Assembly (NCBI GenBank): GCA_016649785.1
Contig: JAENXB010000110.1
Location: forward strand, 1-9,344
Length of the DNA: 9,344 bases
Reading direction: 5' to 3'
Source of the DNA: Flavobacteriaceae bacterium
GTDB lineage: Bacteria > Bacteroidota > Bacteroidia > Flavobacteriales > Flavobacteriaceae
The translations under genes were made by a program, and so were the position numbers. The notes beneath the pieces were generated by a model. That model saw only the letters and a list, made by a program, of their open reading frames with translations. It made no database searches and was not told where the DNA came from. This document shows, piece by piece, positions 1 through 6,560 of the stretch; position 1 is the stretch's first letter, and each line of letters opens with the position of its first letter.

Positions 1-969
<969 letters not shown>

Positions 970-1120
970 TAAATTTTAAATGTGTTAACAATTACTAAGG
1001 TGTTTTCCAATGTGGTCCGAAAACCACATCTGCTCAAAAGTATTCTTCTAGTCTTGATTCGTATTTTTTGGTCTCTTCTGCTGCTCTTGCGAACAACATT
1101 GAAACGCGCTGTCAATTCAA

Positions 1121-1135
1121 TATATCAATGAACGT
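1121..1135 (-). promoter_or_regulatory. boxA-like antitermination element in the rRNA leader
   Basis: On the minus strand this reads CGTTCATTGATATA. It resembles the GTTC(A/T)TTGACATA stretch that I recall from rRNA spacers of Bacteroidota, and more loosely the boxA pattern (TGCTCTTTAA) bound by NusB-S10. Its place, between the promoter and 16S, fits. The assignment rests on resemblance only. Confidence 0.35.
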
Positions 1136-1190
1136 ATCCCATCTGCCCTTACGGGCATCTTCCCATAGGGAAGAACAAATGGTTTTTTTG

Positions 1191-1242
1191 TGGAAATCAA
1201 AGGACTCGAACCTCTCTATATATAGACCCACCCGGGATTTCT
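1191..1242 (-). other. tRNA-like fragment (T-arm plus acceptor stem) in the rRNA leader
   Basis: On the minus strand a complete T-arm can be read: stem AGAGG (1215-1211), loop TTCGAGT (1210-1204) and stem CCTTT (1203-1199). It is followed at once by a seven-base acceptor strand GATTTCC (1198-1192) and A. About 20 bases upstream of the T-arm is AGAAATC (1242-1236), which pairs with the acceptor strand in six of seven positions. The D-arm and anticodon arm are absent, so it cannot act as a normal tRNA. It may be the remnant of a tRNA gene that lost its middle, or a leader RNA structure that resembles one by chance. Confidence 0.35.
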
Positions 1243-1287
1243 GTTTTTTCAACCTGTTGTTGTGAACGTTGCTTTTCTAAGCGGCTG

Positions 1288-1320
1288 CAAATATACAACC
1301 CTTTTTTTATTTCCGGCAAA
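1288..1320 (-). promoter_or_regulatory. rRNA promoter P1 (Bacteroidota type)
   Basis: On the minus strand a perfect -7 box TATATTTG (1295-1288) follows a -33 TTTG (1320-1317) with 21 bp between them. This matches the TTTG / TAnnTTTG pattern of the primary sigma factor of Bacteroidota. The -7 box is followed by the G+C-rich stretch CAGCCGCTTA, so transcription should begin near 1281-1284. A second TAnnTTTG match (TAAGTTTG, 1324-1317) overlaps the -33 box. The start lies about 310 bp ahead of 16S. Confidence 0.75.
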
Positions 1321-1385
1321 CTTATTTTGAAAAAATTTCAATAATTTTTAATGCCCTAAAATAAAAAAGCGGGCTACAAAAATAC

Positions 1386-1411
1386 AATCTTTTTTTAATC
1401 AAAAAAAGATT
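1386..1411. repeat. Perfect AT-rich palindrome between the rRNA promoters
   Basis: AATCTTTTTTT (1386-1396) and AAAAAAAGATT (1401-1411) are perfect 11-bp inverted arms around AATC. It lies between P2 and P1, about 60-90 bp upstream of the P1 -33 box. It contains an A-tract and a T-tract and so may bend DNA or act as an upstream element. A weak further -7 box (TATTTTTG, minus strand 1384-1377) adjoins it, without a well-spaced -33 partner. Confidence 0.5.
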
Positions 1412-1466
1412 AAACCACAAAATTTTAAAGAACTACAACTTACCCGATTTCCTGTTTAAGCGGCTG

Positions 1467-1496
1467 CAAATATAACCTGGATTTTACAACTTCCAA
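1467..1496 (-). promoter_or_regulatory. rRNA promoter P2 (Bacteroidota type)
   Basis: On the minus strand the -7 box TATATTTG (1474-1467) follows TTG (1496-1494) with 19 bp between them. The box and its downstream bases, TATATTTGCAGCCGCTTA, are identical over 18 bp to those of P1 (1457-1474 and 1278-1295), while sequence farther out differs. Tandem promoters with the same start region are typical of rRNA operons. The shared G+C-rich segment after the -7 box could serve as a discriminator for growth-rate or ppGpp control, which is inferred by analogy with other bacteria. Confidence 0.7.
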
Positions 1497-1776
1497 CTAT
1501 ATTATTGGTGTTTCTGAAGAATATTTTGTTTCAAAATTGTAATCCGTTGAAAATATATGCATTACAACTTAAAATAAAATAGCACAGCCATTAAAATGAG
1601 GTAACTATTAAGCAGACGAAAGAATATAGACAATAGGTGAAAGACTATTGTCTTGATCCATAAATTATTATATAATTTTATGTGTCATTATATTGCTGTC
1701 ACCTTAATAGATAGAAAAAAAAAATTGAAACAGCCAAAGGGAGTTCCCTTATAATTTACAACTTCCCCCCTCTCCA
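1497..1776. other. AT-rich spacer without genes
   Basis: I see no open reading frame of substance and no known RNA here. It holds a strong hairpin at 1628-1653 (listed separately) and a short palindrome at 1737-1750 (AAGGGA/TCCCTT). Many A and T runs fill the rest. A -33-like TTG at 1725-1727 and a weak -7-like TAATTTAC at 1752-1759 might start the RNA that follows, but the match is poor and the spacing, 24 bp, is long. Confidence 0.5.
1628..1653. other. Nine-base-pair hairpin in the spacer
   Basis: AGACAATAG (1628-1636) and CTATTGTCT (1645-1653) form a perfect 9-bp stem with an eight-base loop. No T-run follows on either strand, so it is not a standard terminator. It could be a protein-binding site upstream of the rRNA promoters, or part of a small RNA. 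The role is unknown. Confidence 0.4.
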
Positions 1777-1943
1777 GGCTAAATTGTGTTAGGGATAGCA
1801 GTAATATCCTTTTGGCGGCCTAATCCAAACATTTCTTATTAACTTCAACCTTCATTATATACCTGAACGACCAAATAAAAATAGACCAAATGGCCGCCAA
1901 AAGATAGAACGGATAGCCCGGCCCCACATTTTTGGATGTGGGG
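1777..1943 (+). ncRNA. Candidate structured non-coding RNA upstream of thrS
   Basis: A perfect 12-bp helix forms between CTTTTGGCGGCC (1809-1820) and GGCCGCCAAAAG (1892-1903), enclosing 71 AT-rich bases. Outside it two purine-rich strands face each other, GGGATAGCAGTAATAT (1792-1807) and ATAGAACGGATAG (1904-1916). They are closed by GGG/CCC (1792-1794 with 1917-1919) or by GGCTA/TAGCC (1777-1781 with 1914-1918). An 8-bp hairpin CCCCACAT/ATGTGGGG (1922-1943) follows. A helix, an asymmetric internal loop and a 3' hairpin suggest a folded RNA rather than a terminator, since no T-run follows. From memory the GGGAT..AG / AACGGA.AGCCC pattern recurs between genes in Flavobacteria, and it might be the Flavo-1 motif. 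I cannot confirm that here. The strand is inferred. Confidence 0.5.
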
Positions 1944-1985
1944 AACACCCAAATAAGAAATCCTGAATATATATATGTCTGTATA

Positions 1986-2016
1986 TTGTGCAACCGCATT
2001 TAACATATTACCTTTG
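1986..2016 (+). promoter_or_regulatory. Promoter of the thrS operon (Bacteroidota type)
   Basis: TTG (1986-1988) and a perfect -7 box TACCTTTG (2009-2016) are 20 bp apart. Transcription should begin around 2022, giving a leader of only about 15 bases before the ATG at 2036. This excludes the in-frame GTG at 1988 as the start, because it lies within the promoter. It also implies that thrS does not need read-through from the RNA at 1777-1943. Confidence 0.7.
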
Positions 2017-2035
2017 CCCTATAATAATAAGGAAC

Positions 2036-3981
2036 ATGATAAAGATAAGTTTGCCGGACGGCACTGTTAAGGAATTTGAAAGTGGCATTACTCCTATGGA
2101 GGTAGCCAAAAGCATAAGTGAGGGCTTTGCAAGGAATGTAATTTCGGCAAAATTCAATGATACTATTATAGAAACCTCCACGCCTTTAACATCCGACGGC
2201 AGTCTTATATTATATACCTGGAATGACAAGGAAGGCAAAAAAGCATTTTGGCACTCTACATCACACGTGATGGCGCAAGCCATTGAAATGTTGTACCCGG
2301 GCGCCAAGCTCACTATAGGACCAGCAATTGACAACGGGTTTTATTACGATATAGATTTTGGAGAACAGAAAATATCTGAAAACGATTTCCCTAAGATTGA
2401 GGCAAAAATGCTGGAGATTGCCAGAGGAAAGCACGATTTCAAGATGCGCGCCGCTTCTAAAGCGGATGCCCTAAAATTTTATAAAGACCAGGACAATCCA
2501 TTTAAGGTAGAATTGATAGAAAATCTTGAAGATGGAACGATCACTTTTTGCGATCACGACACTTTTACCGATTTATGTCTCGGAGGACACATTCCCAATA
2601 CAGGGATCATAAAAGCCGTAAAATTGATGAGTGCCTCGGGTTCCTACTGGCGTGGGGATGAAAAAAACCTCAACTCACCAGGATTTATGGCACTTCTTTC
2701 CCGAAACAAAAGGATCTCAAGGAGTATCTTGAATTGCTGGAAGAGGCCAAGAAACGAGATCACCGCAAATTGGGAAAAGAACTGGAACTTTTTACTTTTT
2801 CAAAAAAAGTTGGTTTAGGTTTACCTTTATGGTTACCAAAAGGAGCTGCATTACGGGAGCGCCTGGAAAACTTTTTGAAAAAAGCACAAAAAAAGGCAGG
2901 GTATGAAATGGTGGTTACCCCACATATTGGCCAAAAAGAACTTTATGTTACCTCGGGACATTACGAAAAATATGGCGCAGATAGTTTTCAGCCAATTAAA
3001 ACCCCAAATGAGGGTGAAGAATTTATGCTGAAACCGATGAACTGTCCGCATCACTGCGAAATTTACAATTCATCTCCCTGGAGTTACCGGGATTTACCGA
3101 AACGTTTTGCAGAATTTGGAACTGTATACAGATATGAACAAAGCGGGGAACTTCACGGTTTAACCAGGGTACGCGGATTTACCCAGGATGATGCTCATAT
3201 ATTTTGTACCCCAGATCAATTGGATGAGGAGTTTAAAAAAGTAATTGACCTTACCTTATATGTATTTGATACTTTAGGTTTTGATGATTTTACCGCACAG
3301 GTTTCTCTAAGGGATCCTGAAAACAAGGAAAAGTACATAGGAAGCGATGAAGTTTGGGATAAAGCCGAAAATGCAATTATTTCAGCTGCAAATGAAAAAG
3401 GACTGAATTATGTGATCGAAAAAGGGGAAGCAGCTTTTTATGGCCCAAAACTGGATTTTATGGTAAAAGATGCCTTAGGCAGAAGCTGGCAACTTGGAAC
3501 AATTCAGGTTGATTATAATTTGCCCGAACGTTTTGACCTGACTTACAAGGGAAGTGATAACGAAATGCACCGTCCCGTTATGATTCACAGGGCTCCGTTT
3601 GGAAGTATGGAACGATTTATTGCGGTATTATTGGAAAATACCGGGGGTAATTTCCCGCTTTGGTTAATCCCGGAACAGGCAGTTATTCTCACTCTTAGTG
3701 AGAAATTTGAAAAATACTCACAAAAAGTTTTGACTTCGCTAGAAAATGACGAAATTCGCGCTTCGGCAAATAATCGAAATGACACCATTGGTAAGAAGAT
3801 TCGTGAGGCTGAAATGAGCAAAATTCCTTATATGTTAATCGTTGGGGAACAGGAAGAGAAAGACGGAACAGTTTCTGTACGCAAGCATGGTGAAGGTGAT
3901 ATAGGGGTTATGTCTATAGAAGAATTTGCCGAAATGATAAATAAAGAAATAAAAAAGACGCTTAAAGCGTTTGAAGTTTAA
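2036..3981 (+). CDS. thrS: Threonyl-tRNA synthetase, interrupted by one frame shift
   Basis: This enzyme charges tRNA-Thr with threonine in the cytoplasm. The start is the ATG at 2036, after AATAAGGAAC. Joining the two frames gives 648 residues, the usual bacterial length. Visible in order are the TGS domain (about 1-62); the editing domain with H73-x3-H77 (HSTSH) and C181-x3-H185 (CLGGH); the class II catalytic core with zinc ligands C337 (MNCPHH), H388 (DDAHIF) and H518 (HRAPFG); and the C-terminal anticodon-binding domain. The reading frame fails near codon 211. Frame 1 runs on to a stop at 2816-2818, while the expected Q-L-T-R-I-Y-G resumes one base out at 2671. All catalytic and editing residues are intact, so this is either a one-base deletion or sequencing error, or a -1 frameshift at 2662-2668. 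It is the first gene of thrS-infC-rpmI-rplT. Confidence 0.95.
2662..2668 (+). other. In-frame A AAA AAC slippery heptamer at the thrS frame break
   Basis: In the upstream frame the codons are GAA AAA AAC (2660-2668). The last base of GAA plus the next two codons form A AAA AAC, the classical X XXY YYZ pattern for -1 slippage. A -1 slip after AAC continues with CCT CAA CTC ACC, giving D-E-K-N-P-Q-L-T-R, which is what ThrRS needs here. A run of seven A followed by CC is also where a sequencing or replication deletion is most likely. A G-rich CGTGGGG lies 5-11 bases upstream. The only clear downstream stem is TCAAG/CTTGA at about 2717-2732, far from the usual position of a stimulator. Confidence 0.6.
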
Positions 3982-3997
3982 TTAAAAAATAGTAGCC

Positions 3998-4555
3998 ATA
4001 GCAATACGTAGAAAAAGATCCAAGCGACCGCTTAGAGAGATTAAAGAAGACCAACACCGCATTAACGGGAAAATCCGATCTGACGAGGTTCGCCTTGTTG
4101 GGGACAATGTTGAAATTGGAGTTTATCCAACAAAGAGAGCCTTGGAAATTGCGGAAGAACAAGAGCTGGACTTAGTGGAGATTTCCCCAAATGCCAGCCC
4201 ACCTGTAGCCAAGGTTATGGACTACAAGAAGTTTCTCTATGAGCAAAAGAAGAGAGAAAAGGTATTAAAGGCTAAAGCTACCAAAGTGGTTGTGAAAGAA
4301 ATTCGATTTGGTCCACAAACCGATGATCACGATTATGAATTTAAAAGGAAGAATGCCGAAAAATTTTTGAAAGATGGCGCAAAGCTCAAAGCTTTCGTAT
4401 TTTTTAAAGGTCGGTCTATTGTTTTTAAAGATCAGGGCCAGATTTTACTTCTTAGGCTAGCCCAGGATTTAGAGGAAATTGGCAAAGTAGAACAAATGCC
4501 AAAATTGGAAGGTAAACGTATGACCATGTTTATGTCTCCCAGAAAAACAAAATAA
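3998..4555 (+). CDS. infC: Translation initiation factor IF-3, probable AUA start
   Basis: IF3 binds the 30S subunit, blocks premature joining of 50S and checks the start codon and initiator tRNA. The frame opens after a TAA at 3983-3985. Beginning at ATA 3998 it reads (M)AIRRKRSKRPLREIKEDQHR, matching the N-terminus of IF3 in Bacteroidota and giving 185 residues. The N-domain follows (INGKIRSDEVRLVG, DLVEISPNASPPVAKVMDYK), then a lysine-rich linker (FLYEQKKREKVLKAKATK), then the C-domain (VKEIRFGPQTDDHDYEFK to KRMTMFMSPRKTK). There is no ATG, GTG or TTG between the stop and this point; the first, TTG 4142, would delete much of the N-domain. A second ATA at 3989 would add three residues. An AUA start resembles the AUU start of E. 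coli infC, which IF3 represses. The gene begins 16 bases after thrS. Confidence 0.93.
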   Translation: MAIRRKRSKRPLREIKEDQHRINGKIRSDEVRLVGDNVEIGVYPTKRALEIAEEQELDLVEISPNASPPVAKVMDYKKFLYEQKKREKVLKAKATKVVVKEIRFGPQTDDHDYEFKRKNAEKFLKDGAKLKAFVFFKGRSIVFKDQGQILLLRLAQDLEEIGKVEQMPKLEGKRMTMFMSPRKTK

Positions 4556-4590
4556 GAAAGTAAGAACGTTAATTATAAATACACAAGAGC

Positions 4591-4788
4591 ATGCCTAAAA
4601 TGAAAACGAAATCCAGTGCCAAAAAGCGGTTCAAGCTTACCGGTACAGGTAAAATAAAAAGGAAGCACGCGTTTAAAAGCCACATTCTAACAAAGAAGTC
4701 TAAAAAACGCAAGCTTGCTTTAACGCATAGTACTTTGGTACATGATGCCGACAAAAAAAGTATCAAACTTCAATTACGTTTAAAGTAA
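4591..4788 (+). CDS. rpmI: Large-subunit ribosomal protein L35
   Basis: This small, very basic protein of the 50S subunit has 65 residues, the usual length. The family signature is clear: MPKMKTKSSAKKRFKLTGTG at the start, then KIKRKHAFKSHILTKKSKKR. It starts 35 bases after infC, with the same orientation and the standard infC-rpmI-rplT order. The Lys/Arg-rich segments contact 23S rRNA. The start ATG is followed by the family's conserved P-K-M-K, so the start is secure. Confidence 0.97.
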   Translation: MPKMKTKSSAKKRFKLTGTGKIKRKHAFKSHILTKKSKKRKLALTHSTLVHDADKKSIKLQLRLK

Positions 4789-4844
4789 TTTGAACCGTTT
4801 TGATGGTTTTAACAATTTAATAACCCTGGAGCGAGGCAAAAAAG

Positions 4845-4875
4845 AATTGAGATCTCAGAAATGAGAACATCAATT
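4845..4875 (+). promoter_or_regulatory. Hairpin in the rpmI-rplT spacer, possible L20 control site
   Basis: The 132-base gap between rpmI and rplT is unusual for this tightly packed operon. It holds a hairpin: AATTGA/TCAATT (4845-4850 with 4870-4875), an internal loop GA/ACA, then TCTCA/TGAGA (4853-4857 with 4862-4866) closed by a GAAA tetraloop. L20 of E. coli and Bacillus represses its own operon by binding mRNA that mimics its 23S site, so a site here would fit. Neither binding nor conservation can be shown from this sequence. No T-run follows, so it is not a terminator. Confidence 0.35.
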
Positions 4876-4920
4876 TGAAAAGAGTCATAAAGACCGCCTA
4901 CTTCAAAAAAATGTAAAATT

Positions 4921-5265
4921 ATGCCAAGATCAGTAAATTCAGTTGCTAAGAGAGCCCGAAGAAAAAAGGTTCTAAAGCTAGCAAAAGGTTACTTTGGACG
5001 TCGTAAAAACGTTTGGACAGTAGCTAAAAACGCGGTTGACAAAGCGATGTTATACGCTTACAGAGACCGTAAAACCAAGAAAAGAAATTTTCGTTCACTT
5101 TGGATCATCCGTATTAATGCCGGAGCCAGATTATATGGAATGTCTTATTCTCAATTCATGGGAGGTGTAAAAGCTAACAATATCGACTTAAACCGAAAGG
5201 TATTAGCCGATTTAGCTATGAACCACCCTGATGCGTTTAAAGCTATTGTTGACAAAGTAAAATAA
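4921..5265 (+). CDS. rplT: Large-subunit ribosomal protein L20
   Basis: This 50S protein is needed early in assembly of the large subunit and in some bacteria represses its own operon. It has 114 residues, close to the usual 115-120. The start MPRSVNSVAKRARRKKVLKL is the basic N-terminal extension that threads into 23S rRNA. It is followed by AKGYFGRRKNVWTVAKNAV and the globular domain with RDRKTKKRNFRSLWI and RINAGARLYGMSYSQFMGG, all family hallmarks. It is the last gene of the operon, followed 26 bases later by a strong terminator. Confidence 0.98.
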   Translation: MPRSVNSVAKRARRKKVLKLAKGYFGRRKNVWTVAKNAVDKAMLYAYRDRKTKKRNFRSLWIIRINAGARLYGMSYSQFMGGVKANNIDLNRKVLADLAMNHPDAFKAIVDKVK

Positions 5266-5291
5266 ATTAAATACCCAATTAACGTTCTTAG

Positions 5292-5332
5292 AAAGATCCG
5301 GTTCTCAAAAAGTACCGGATCTTTTATTTTTT
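5292..5332 (+). terminator. Intrinsic terminator of thrS-infC-rpmI-rplT
   Basis: AAAGATCCGGT (5292-5302) and ACCGGATCTTT (5314-5324) form a perfect 11-bp stem with an 11-base loop, and TTTTATTTTTT follows. This is a textbook intrinsic terminator for the plus strand. On the minus strand only a short T-run (CTTTC) follows the stem, so it may stop the convergent AI-2E transcript less well. Confidence 0.9.
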
Positions 5333-5402
5333 AAACTTCGATTGCCAATAGCTGTAAGTACAAGTTCTAGTTACCTAATGTTAACCAAGGCATCTGTAGT
5401 AG

Positions 5403-6530
5403 TTATTTCTTTATTTCTTGACTGTCTGGAGAACCATTTTTCTTATTATAATCTACTTCCTTGGTTTCACGTTTTGGATCACCCGTTTCCCCCTGAAGTA
5501 AATAAGATTCGAGATTGTCCTTAACATATAATTCTCCAATAATCACAATAAGAGCGGCAAGAATAGGAGTAGCCATTATGAGTCCAAGAATCCCGGTAAG
5601 TATTCCTAAAAGTACCAGCCAAAAAAGAGTGAGGGCCGGCGGGAGATGTACTATTTTCTTTTCGATCATAGGAGTAATTAGGTAACTTTCCACTATTTGA
5701 ATTCCAAAATAAAGAATAAGTACATATATAAACATATTACCTCCCTGCAACAGAGCAATCAATACAGCCGGAGCGAGAGCCAGATACGGGCCTATGTTCG
5801 GGATAAAAGAAAATAAGCCAGCCATCAACGCAAGAGCATAAGGCATTGGCATCCCAAGACTTGCCAGGCCAATGGCTGTAAAAACTCCAACTACAAGCAT
5901 TGAAATTAATTTGGCCATCATCCATAGGCTTAGGGTATTTTGTGTTTTATCCATAACCTCTTTTAAGCGGGGACGAAATTGCAGTGGAAACAATCTAATA
6001 AAACCCTTTGTGTAGATACCTGGATTGGAGGCTAAAAAAATTCCGGTAACAATAATAATAAAAAAATTTGCAATTGCCCCTATAGTTGTTGAGAAGGAAC
6101 CTAAGATACGGGATATTACCTGCCCTCTATCTTCTATTAACGCTCCAAGATCGCTAGGTAATTTTTCGAATAAGTTGCGGCCAACAGAGGTTTCTGTAAT
6201 TCGTTCCTTGAGACCTTCTAGGGATTTGGGCAGAGCATCTGTCATTTCCTGTGCCTGCTCCGCCATGGAGGGTCCTATTAATATTATCATAAGATACAGC
6301 AGCCCAACTAAAATTAGGAGAATTAAAAACAAGGCTAAACCATATTTCATATTGGTTTTCTGAACGATCCAGTTGGAAGAAAAGTTCAATAAAACCGAAA
6401 AAAAGATCCCTGCGAATACTAACAGAAAAAAGTTGGCATGAAAAATAATAAGGGCAAAAGCTGAAAGCATCAGTAATGCGATGAAAATCGTCTTGGTAAT
6501 CTTCTTGTAGAAATTATCTGCTTTTTCCAT
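5403..6530 (-). CDS. AI-2E family transporter (multi-pass membrane protein)
   Basis: This 375-residue inner-membrane protein belongs to the family of PerM and TqsA (UPF0118). Hydrophobic segments lie at about 13-30 and 32-50, 64-86, 150-167, 205-226, 230-262, 267-287 and 298-334. A soluble loop lies between the third and fourth (87-149), a usual trait of the family. The signature SFIPNIGPYLALAPA (241-255) and ESYLITPMIEKKIVHLPP (281-298) are well matched. The tail (345-375) is charged and probably cytoplasmic. Known relatives export autoinducer-2 or exchange sodium for protons; the substrate here is unknown. It lies 30 bases after the exported protein and probably shares its transcript, and it converges with rplT. 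Confidence 0.9.
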   Translation of the reverse strand: MEKADNFYKKITKTIFIALLMLSAFALIIFHANFFLLVFAGIFFSVLLNFSSNWIVQKTNMKYGLALFLILLILVGLLYLMIILIGPSMAEQAQEMTDALPKSLEGLKERITETSVGRNLFEKLPSDLGALIEDRGQVISRILGSFSTTIGAIANFFIIIVTGIFLASNPGIYTKGFIRLFPLQFRPRLKEVMDKTQNTLSLWMMAKLISMLVVGVFTAIGLASLGMPMPYALALMAGLFSFIPNIGPYLALAPAVLIALLQGGNMFIYVLILYFGIQIVESYLITPMIEKKIVHLPPALTLFWLVLLGILTGILGLIMATPILAALIVIIGELYVKDNLESYLLQGETGDPKRETKEVDYNKKNGSPDSQEIKK

Positions 6531-6560
6531 AAGTAATTAGTGATAGGAAATAAAACCTAT

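Larger units (their letters stand above)
970..1281 (-). promoter_or_regulatory. Leader of the rRNA operon transcript (5' external spacer)
   Basis: This is the region between the proximal promoter P1 and the start of 16S. It contains no credible gene on either strand. On the minus strand it folds into a series of hairpins: 1159-1173 (CTTCCC/GGGAAG), 1144-1157 (TGCCC/GGGCA), 1080-1097 (seven pairs including two G-U, closed by a GCAA tetraloop, a GNRA loop only on the minus strand), and 1010-1029 (ATGTGGT/ACCACAT, loop of six). Such leaders normally carry antitermination signals and half of the 16S processing stem. The other half of that stem would lie downstream of 16S, outside the window. Confidence 0.7.

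Noticed and set aside
1068..1265. Open frame on the plus strand of 65 codons
   Set aside because: It overlaps the rRNA leader and its hairpins, has no recognisable protein features, and its end runs into the P1 region.
1777..1943. Transposon-like element (MITE) bounded by the 12-bp inverted repeats
   Set aside because: I see no flanking target duplication, and the pairing strands continue past the repeat ends. An RNA fold explains the layout better, though a copy-number search would settle it.
1988..2035. GTG start giving thrS 16 extra residues
   Set aside because: The extension overlaps the thrS promoter, and the TGS domain begins properly at the ATG at 2036.
2017..2035. T-box or other long leader control of thrS
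   Set aside because: The predicted leader is only about 15 bases long, and no T-box sequence is present upstream.
2734..3981. Separate short ThrRS-like gene starting at TTG 2734
   Set aside because: Its sequence continues upstream in the same frame with conserved ThrRS residues from 2671. It is the second part of one gene, not a separate one.
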